From Spirogloea muscicola (Eukaryota > Streptophyta > Zygnematophyceae > Spirogloeales > Spirogloeaceae), in the NCBI GenBank assembly GCA_009602725.1, contig WELB01000114.1:1-13921 (forward strand): 13,921 bases of DNA. The letters run 5' to 3'. A program made the position numbers and the translations under genes. The notes under the pieces were generated by a model that saw only the letters and a list, made by a program, of their open reading frames with translations, was not told the origin of the DNA and made no database searches. Positions 9,056 through 13,921 of the stretch are shown here, in pieces. Numbering within the stretch: position 1 is the first letter of the stretch; every line of letters begins with the position of its first letter.

Positions 9056-10622
9056 CTAGTTGCCATCAAATGACGCAATGGTTTTGGACAAAAGCTCTGC
9101 ACGTCCGCCCACCATCCTCTCCGCCTCCAGGCCTCGTTCGCCTGTAACAGTGTGCTTTCCTGTAGTTAGATCTCGCTTGCTTGGCAGCCGCGGGCGGACA
9201 AAAAGGCAGCAGCAGAGATGCTGCGCTCGCAGCCTCTGGACTTTGCCATGGTCGATTCACTCACCGGTTCTGATCCGCACGATGTCAAGGACTGGATAGA
9301 CTGCATAGCCATCACATACAAGGGGAAAAGCTCCAGCTCAGGTATGACACTGGGACATGCTGACCAAGTACAGCACATCGATTACCAGAGACTGCACACA
9401 CTAGAGGCCATCCTTCGCACAGACTATGAGGCAGACGGCACGAGCACACACCAAAGATCTTCCCATCTCCAATCTCCCCTGTCCTGGCCTCTGTTATGAT
9501 GGTGTCAATGAGGGCCTCGACCTGCCATGGACAGGAATGCTCCACCAAGACCTGACTGCTGCTGGTCGACCACCATCATCATGTGACATGCTGAAAACTT
9601 AAGTGTGCATGCAGACCACAAGACTGAATGAAATGCTCATCTTTCACCTGGTCCGAGACGATGACGACCTCCAGCTTCACTTTGGACACAAAGTTGGAGT
9701 CAGTGAACTCGGAGCCTGCAACACCACTCAATTGACCGAGTCACCACCATCAGAGCCCGGGATCATCACGCGCAAGGCAGGGCTCCCTCACAAGACGTTA
9801 GGCCGCGGCAAGGGCACTCCAGTCAGCTCGAGCTAAAGTCACAACCAAGACTCCAATCCAGACGACCCACCAGCGTGGCGCTCTCTTGAGCCTCCTTGCG
9901 CTCCAAAGCCTTTCACATCAGTGATAGTGACACCTCTGATGCCCATCTTTAGGAGAGCCTGCAGGTCAACCCCGAGACGCCCTCAGCTTATCATGGCTGT
10001 GCAGAAACCTGCGCATATCCAGGATCTGTGGTGGTGGCGCACGTCGTGCCGTTTCTGCCGCTTCTCGTAAAGGCACGTCACCAAAAGAGCGCGAGTCAAA
10101 CAAGCAAGGACCTGTGGACATGGCAAGCTGAGATTATGTATGGGCCAGCCACGTGAAGGCAACCCCTCACCTGGGCCACCATGTTGACGCGCCAGGGCCT
10201 GCGAGCCAGCAAAGCAAGGTCAGGAGGTGGTGGCAGCGGGCAGCCCCGCGGGCTGCCCGACCAGATCCCAGCCGCAGCAGCAAAGGGCAACTGCTGCTGC
10301 GCAGAAGAGGCACAGCTCCAGCCCAGCATTGGCGGACCGCCGGGGCTTGGGCTCTCGAGCTACGTCGGGCACCAGGCATTCTACACGGGTCACCCGTCTT
10401 TACCTCAGAATCGCCTCCACCTTGAAGAACTCCACGTCCGAGCAGGCTGGCCCTGTCGCAGGAGGGAGAGCTTCGTAGCGGTCAGGCTGGGGTGGGAGCC
10501 AGGTGGGGCTGGGAGGATGGTCCAGAGGCGGAAGTCAGAGAATGGCATGGGTAAGGAGGGCTCCGATAGTGGGCGACGAGGGGGGNAGCGGCGGCGGGGG
10601 GGGCCGCGGCGAGCGCGGCCAT
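9056..10622 (-). CDS. GLB1: plastid PII signal-transduction protein (GlnB family)
   Basis: PII senses ATP/ADP, 2-oxoglutarate and, in green plants, glutamine; in the plastid it relieves arginine inhibition of N-acetylglutamate kinase and acts on acetyl-CoA carboxylase. Seven minus-strand exons join in frame: 10452-10404, 10198-10171 (28 nt), 9958-9871, 9715-9648, 9521-9452, 9300-9265 (36 nt), 9141-9056, giving 140 residues to the stop. Visible are FFKVEAILRPWR, MGIRGVTITDVKGFGAQGG (T-loop base), RERHAGSEF (T-loop; the bacterial uridylylated Tyr is Phe, the Ser of cyanobacterial phosphorylation is kept), the signature TGEIGDGKIFVYPV, the nucleotide-binding RIRTGERG, and the plant-like C-terminal ERMVGG extension. 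All these introns are GT-AG. The likely start is ATG at 10622, opening an Ala/Pro-rich segment with no acidic residues that suits a transit peptide, but the join from it to 10452 is unresolved: no good donor is seen and an N lies at 10586. Confidence 0.92.
10586..10586. other. ambiguous base (N) in a G-rich run
   Basis: A single N sits between G runs (gggggn at 10581-10586, then a G8 run near 10596-10603). It falls inside the presumed transit-peptide exon of GLB1, where homopolymer length errors would shift the frame. Confidence 0.95.
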
Positions 10623-10705
10623 GGCGGGGGTCGGGGCACAAGGCGAGGGGCCCTCGTGTGCGATCACGTGGGGCCCGGGGCCGCCCTCTCCCCACCAGCA
10701 TCAAC

Positions 10706-11072
10706 ACACATTGCTGGGCACGCAGTGGGCGGAGCAGAACAAAGAAAACTGCGGCATTACTCCGTTTACCCCCAATGCGATCAACTCCTGCCAGCGGCAA
10801 TCGACATCTTTGGCTGTCTGGGTCCTCGCTTCCACACTCTCCTTCAAAACATGGCCAATCTAGGCTACACTCGACGTGCAGATGTGTTTCCGGCTGAGAT
10901 GGGCTTGCCAGCTGCATATCTGTCGCTCTTGCGACGACGGGTTTCGGCCTGTTTGCAGCGTGCTCAGGCTAGTGCCTTGCACCAGAAAGCTGGGCAAGCT
11001 CTAGTTGGTGGCAGAAGGGCTCCGTTTCTGGCATTTAGATTCATGCATCGAGTAGTGACCTTTAAGTTTTGA
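10706..11072 (+). CDS. reverse-transcriptase C-terminal tail fragment, open frame
   Basis: This is the retroelement-derived part of an open frame that starts upstream at 10503. It encodes HAVGGAEQRKLRHY, then QLLPAAIDIFGCLGPRFH, MGLPAAYLSLLRRRVSACLQ and LHQKAGQALVGGR, and stops at 11072. The segments match copy A residue for residue over long stretches, and the AEQ-K-x-HY...FGxLGPRF...SLLRRRVSACLQ order fits LINE-type RT tails. No catalytic RT or endonuclease domain is present, so it cannot retrotranspose alone. The part before 10706 is antisense to GLB1 5' sequence and is probably not coding. Confidence 0.5.
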
Positions 11073-11093
11073 CCCGTGGTTATTGAGCGGGTC
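11071..11093 (+). repeat. conserved element hairpin, copy B
   Basis: GACCCG (11071-11076) pairs with CGGGTC (11088-11093) around an 11-nt loop TGGTTATTGAG, almost the same as in copy A. It directly follows the tail frame's stop. Confidence 0.75.
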
Positions 11094-11121
11094 AATCTGC
11101 TGTAGGTTACGTAGATCTTTA

Positions 11122-11262
11122 GATGTGCTTGCCTTTGTACCTGGCCATTTGGCCTACATCTGTTTCTAATACACGGTCTTCCCACCAGATGCAAGAGGGA
11201 ACGAGGCAATTCTGTGCATTTGAAACGAGGGCCAAATGGCCAAGTACAAAGGCAAGCACTTC
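11122..11262. repeat. inverted pair of element 3' ends (copies B and C)
   Basis: The arms 11122-11154 and 11230-11262 are inverted repeats of 33 bp with two mismatches, separated by 75 nt. They are the 3' ends of copies B (plus) and C (minus), lying tail to tail. Confidence 0.85.
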
Positions 11263-11302
11263 TGAAGACCTACCTATCCTTCAGCAAATTGACCCGAAAG
11301 AC
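11205..11302 (-). mobile_element. retroelement 3'-end fragment, copy C
   Basis: On the minus strand this shows the right half of the GACCCG hairpin (CGGGTCAATTTGCTG), then a short spacer and the TGCTTGCCTTTGTACTTGGC block ending in a TTTCAAATGCAC stretch. Similarity stops inside the hairpin, so it is a very short 5'-truncated copy of about 100 bp. Confidence 0.65.
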
Positions 11303-11454
11303 GAGGAGACAACGAGGGGATGCTGCTGCTGCTTCAGAAACAGGAGGGAAACCAGATGGGAGGCGGCTGTACAACCCAGCCAGGTGCCTGCAGACGGTGT
11401 TCAAGAAAGCAGGGCTGGGAATCTGCTACTCCCGTATGTGACATCCATCGGCGA

Positions 11455-11713
11455 TCTCCACTCTTGGCCACTTGTGTGCTTGAGCGCTGTGTGTTTCACG
11501 TCTTTTCGGCACCTGTTGTGGCTCTTTGGATCTTGTCATTCTTTTTTGGCTGGCTTCTGCCAGCCCCTCTCTTCTATGGGCGAGCTCATTCTTCTTCTTT
11601 CTTTGGCCGCTTCGGACTTCGTTCATTCTCTTTTCTGGGCTGGAAATAGCCCTCGCCCCCTCCTGGAAGCGCCTTTCGCTCTACTTTGCTGACCCGTTGT
11701 TACTGAGCGGGTC
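11455..11713 (+). repeat. degenerate repeat block F with two hairpins
   Basis: It holds a weak copy of the CTTGGCCA...GTTTCACG block (11464-11500), a perfect 7-bp hairpin GGCTGGC-TTCT-GCCAGCC (11548-11565), and the GACCCG hairpin (11691-11713). The hairpin-containing segment 11537-11590 closely matches the complement of 13600-13650. The whole stretch is T-rich and C-rich and no gene is seen. Confidence 0.55.
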
Positions 11714-12486
11714 CGCTAAGAGAAGCAAGGGGCTCTAAGCTCCAACCTAATGACGAGGAGGAGCCCTGTGGCACTGTAGGCCATTGAGCCCCGCACAGAA
11801 GCAAGGAGCATGTTGACCACTTTCCGCAGGACACAACTTCCCCCCTTCGTGGTGGATATTCACGGTGCTTTGAGGCACATTGTCACAGGCAGCATGGTGG
11901 GTATGCCTTGTTTCTTGTTTCGTTTTACAAGCTTGCACACTGTCTACTGGAGTTTGAGTGTGTATTGAGAGATGGAGGGCCTGTGTGGCCAAGTACAAAG
12001 GCAAGCTTATGGATGTACTTGCTCCAGAGTCTCAAGCCCACGCCCTGCAAATGCGCACCGACCACACTCTTGCTGCAGCTTCCGCAGGGGCGTGAGTCGC
12101 CCGATGCCAGTCTGTCCGACCTTCAGCTGCTGCTGACAGGAGTTAATTTGTACTGGACTAGAGATTGTGCTCGCTGTGACAAGCCAAATCTGCTGCTGCT
12201 GCTCGTCCAACCCTAGTCCGACTTGCAATTGACAGCGGCAAGTCGGAATAAATACCAGCACGGAAAGACTCGCCCCACCATTCTCTGGAGGCGGCAGCCT
12301 AGGCAGGGTCAGCACGACTTCTGCTCGAGGTAGGGATTGAAAATCATCATTTGACGTTCTCACACAACACCGGAGACATGTCCTGAATTCCTACGTTGCC
12401 TGATCTTGGGCGCAGATAAGTTCGTTTGCAGTCACATGTGCTGATACTTTCTTGAGCTGCTCGCTGACCAGAAGTTAAGTTGTTCT
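11714..12486. other. no gene recognised; contains element copy D
   Basis: Open frames on both strands (plus 11908-12216, minus 12007-12363) lack recognisable motifs; both are shaped by CTG/CAG-rich stretches. A minus-strand TGTAA (complement of 11925-11929) lies about 50 nt past the end of copy D and may be used by a transcript reading through it. Confidence 0.35.
11960..12020 (-). mobile_element. retroelement 3'-end fragment, copy D
   Basis: On the minus strand it reads an eroded GTACATC, then AGCTTGCCTTTGTACTTGGC, GGCC and a CTCAATACAC end, in the same order as copies A, B, C and E. Only the last 60 bp or so are kept. Confidence 0.6.
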
Positions 12487-12702
12487 GTGGCAGGTGCTCG
12501 CGTTTGTGTCCTCCCTGAGAGCTGTCTCCTGCAGAGAGACGCAGTATGGCTCGTACGCGTCAACAGAGGAGGTGAGGTGTCAGCTTGCCCATCTAGAAAA
12601 GTTTGCAGGAGGCTCCTTGCAAGGCGGCAGGAGCCTCCCTTAGACTGTTGCACTCTCAAGGTAGCAAGCCCGGATTTGTTTGTGCTCACTCGTGGATACT
12701 GA
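12487..12702 (+). other. unidentified open frames, with a possible trace of the element's end
   Basis: A frame starting after a gtggcag acceptor-like site reads VLAFVSSLRAVSCRETQYGS and stays open to about 12649. A second frame ends DLFVLTRGY and stop, which resembles DLYVLTRGS and stop at the hairpin of copy A; the underlying DNA (tgtgct-ac-cgtgg-ctga) is also similar. Either a short real exon or an old element remnant is possible. Confidence 0.2.
12608..12638. repeat. perfect 10-bp inverted repeat (hairpin)
   Basis: GGAGGCTCCT (12608-12617) is exactly complementary to AGGAGCCTCC (12629-12638) with an 11-nt loop. No T-run or gene end is linked to it. Confidence 0.8.
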
Positions 12703-12849
12703 TGTCACCTTAGGCACCTTAGTTTCGGTCTCCGTATTATGTAGCCCTGTTCAGTTTGCCCTAGACTCTGCGTGAACAATGTATCGGCTTGAATTGGCCT
12801 CCATTTCATTTCATGCGCCCCGCGCGCCTTCTCTCAAAGTAGCAAGCCC
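12654..12849. repeat. 18-bp direct repeats 178 bp apart
   Basis: TCTCAAGGTAGCAAGCCC (12654-12671) and TCTCAAAGTAGCAAGCCC (12832-12849) differ at one base. They could be footprints of a duplication or the flanks of an old insertion. Confidence 0.7.
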
Positions 12850-12873
12850 ATAACCGTGCACTTGGAGATGCAG

Positions 12874-12961
12874 GTGTCGGCAAGGCCGATTCCTGGAAAC
12901 GTTGCACCGCAAGCTAGAGGCGCATGCGACACTCCTGAACCAGCGAGCCCGCAGCCTGGCA
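12874..12961 (+). CDS. candidate coiled-coil exon, unidentified
   Basis: After an acceptor-like gatgcag, a frame reads CRQGRFLETLHRKLEA then HATLLNQRARSLA, a helical heptad-like pattern, and continues open to 13207. A donor at GCA/GTCTGC near 12961 is possible. No family is recognised and the downstream part (many Ser, Thr and Cys) does not look coding. Confidence 0.2.
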
Positions 12962-13129
12962 GTCTGCTGTTCACCCTGCTGGCCCTGCAGCCCAGGTTAC
13001 TGCTCGTCAATCAAGTGGCTGGAGGAGGTCGAGACACCAAGCCAAGCGGCCCGTGACGTCCTTTGGCAGCGGACAGATTCGTCTCCTACAAAAGGGTCTC
13101 CGCATATAACGTCCTCGACCCATGCAGCT

Positions 13130-13570
13130 TCGATGACCGCAGGACTTGCAGCCATGTCCTATGGGACCGCGGTTGGAAGCGTCCGCTGGACACCACATCA
13201 GCGATGATGCGCGGGCCACCGGCAGGGCGGGAGGGCGACGGGGCCGAAGCGCCTGGGCGTGGGAACTGTGGCCTGGATGTGGAGGAGGCACGATAGATGA
13301 CAGCCCAGTGCGTGTCCCCGGGCGGCGCGCCCAGGCTACAGCCTTAGGTGGTGGGCGCCGGCTGCGGCACGCCGCCCTGTGGCTGCCTCGGCGGTGCACC
13401 TTCACCAGAGCGGCCGCCGGGGCCCACCGCGCGGCGGCGTCGCCGTCGCCGTCGCCGCGTGCGGCCTCCCCGTCGCCGCGGTGGTGCAGGCGGTGGCGGC
13501 GGGCTCGTGGGGGGGGGCGCGGAAGAAGTAGCTGTGCCGATTGACGGCGCTTGACGGCGGCGTGGCCCTG
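13130..13570. other. GC-rich block with GCC/GTC repeats
   Basis: Composition rises sharply, as it does around the SPF30 and GLB1 starts. It has a run of GTCGCC hexamers (about 13438-13455) and a G9 run (13510-13518). Long frames here, including the minus frame 13007-13744, are Arg/Pro-rich by-products of composition. It might be the 5' end of a gene leaving the window, but no start or exon is supported. Confidence 0.3.
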
Positions 13571-13574
13571 CCCC

Positions 13575-13744
13575 CGGGAAGAAAGAAGGAAAAGAAGGAA
13601 GTGCTCGCCCGTCGAGGATAGGGGCTGGGAAAGCCAGCCCAAAAAAGAACGAACTGAGTACGAGAAGGTGAATTTCGTGTATTTGAAACAATCGAAGGCC
13701 AGTATGGCCAAGTACAAAGGTAAGCACATCTTATGACGTAGCAA
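13575..13744 (-). mobile_element. retroelement-derived fragment, copy E
   Basis: On the minus strand it has TACGTCATAAGATGTGC, the TTACCTTTGTACTTGGCC block (13697-13724), TTTCAAATACACG, and then a further segment with the hairpin GGGCTGG-CTTTC-CCAGCCC (13622-13640) and GGGCGAGCAC. That last segment matches 11537-11590, so it belongs to the repeat family and not to random flanking DNA. Confidence 0.65.
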
Positions 13745-13751
13745 CTAGCAT

Positions 13752-13921
13752 CTAGCAGCTACTGGAGCTGCTAGTGGAGTGAGGCAGCAGCAGTGCCAGG
13801 AGGAATGGAGGGGTGGGGGGGCGAAGAGGGCTGGAAGTGCCGATTGAGGCCTTGACGACCTGTCCTGCTGGAGCTGCTAGAGGAGGAGTGGGGCAGCAGC
13901 AGTAGCAGGAGGGATGGCAGG
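13752..13921. repeat. 106-bp tandem repeat running off the right edge
   Basis: CTGGAGCTGCTAG at 13762 recurs at 13868, and the following 54 bases (GCAGCAGCAGT, AGGAGG-ATGG) repeat with few changes to the window end. The GTGCCGATTGA-GGC-CTTGACG segment inside the unit (13838-13858) also has a related copy at 13534-13557, on the other side of copy E. A perfect 9-bp palindrome CTAGCAGCT-actgg-AGCTGCTAG spans 13752-13774. Confidence 0.75.

Larger units (their letters stand above)
10706..11154 (+). mobile_element. LINE-like retroelement 3' fragment, copy B
   Basis: Homology to copy A starts near 10706 and runs through the RT tail, the GACCCG hairpin (11071-11093) and the 3' block (about 11107-11154), ending near AATACAC at 11168. 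Copy A extends further 5', so B is 5'-truncated, as is typical of LINE insertions. Unlike A, B is uninterrupted in one frame. It lies on the strand opposite GLB1 and begins about 84 bp from the presumed GLB1 start. Confidence 0.72.

Noticed and set aside
11122-11262. Terminal inverted repeats of a DNA transposon
   Set aside because: The same block occurs singly at the 3' end of retroelement tails A, D and E, so the pair is two element ends meeting, not the two ends of one transposon. No transposase is seen.
12861-12887. GDAGVGK, resembling a GTPase P-loop, in a plus-strand frame
   Set aside because: The frame stops after 11 more codons, has no following G motifs, and a different frame looks more coding here. 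Chance match.
13007-13744. 245-codon minus-strand open frame, the longest in the window
   Set aside because: It crosses a GC-rich block and element copy E, is Arg/Pro/Ala-rich with no domain, and its start region is the repeat block TTGTACTTGGCC. It is a composition artefact.
1-13921. CRISPR arrays, tRNA or rRNA genes, bacterial operons
   Set aside because: No regularly spaced short repeats, no recognisable cloverleaf or rRNA segment, and the genes are spliced eukaryotic genes.

Overview
The window looks like nuclear DNA of a green alga (Chlorophyta). Two intron-rich genes can be rebuilt exon by exon, and both encode plant-type proteins: the splicing factor SPF30/SMNDC1 and a PII nitrogen-sensor protein (GLB1). 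Likely mRNA ends carry TGTAA, the usual chlorophyte polyadenylation signal. The 5' ends of both genes lie in very GC-rich DNA, and the spaces between genes hold decayed non-LTR retroelement pieces. The organism was inferred from these traits, not matched to a species.

Layout. 1-1500: no gene recognised; a possible last exon at the left edge, a short 7-bp tandem repeat, and an unidentified minus-strand reading frame at 1238-1480. About 1505-2667 (minus): a decayed retroelement relic (copy A) carrying the C-terminal tail module of a LINE-type reverse-transcriptase protein. 3009-5885 (minus): complete SPF30 gene, eight coding exons, 319 residues, with two neighbouring GC-AG introns. 5886-8190: GC-rich divergent region, then probable plus-strand exons of an unidentified gene. 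8173-8204: an imperfect palindrome with TGTAA on both strands, likely the shared 3' end of that gene and GLB1. 8205-10622 (minus): GLB1 with a long 3' UTR; everything from the PII core to the stop is resolved in seven exons, but the N-terminal plastid-targeting part is not (there is one N at 10586).

10706-11154 (plus): a second retroelement tail (copy B), starting only about 84 bp upstream of the likely GLB1 start. 11155-13921: no gene recognised with confidence. This stretch holds at least three more copies of the element's 3' end (C, D, E), a further related block (F), conserved small hairpins, a GC-rich block and a 106-bp tandem repeat running off the right edge.

The two identified genes are not functionally linked: SPF30 acts in nuclear spliceosome assembly and GLB1 in plastid nitrogen/carbon control. 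The most unusual content is the dispersed repeat family with conserved 3' hairpins, the symmetric bidirectional polyadenylation element, and the paired GC-AG introns. I did not find convincing evidence of a wholly new biological system.
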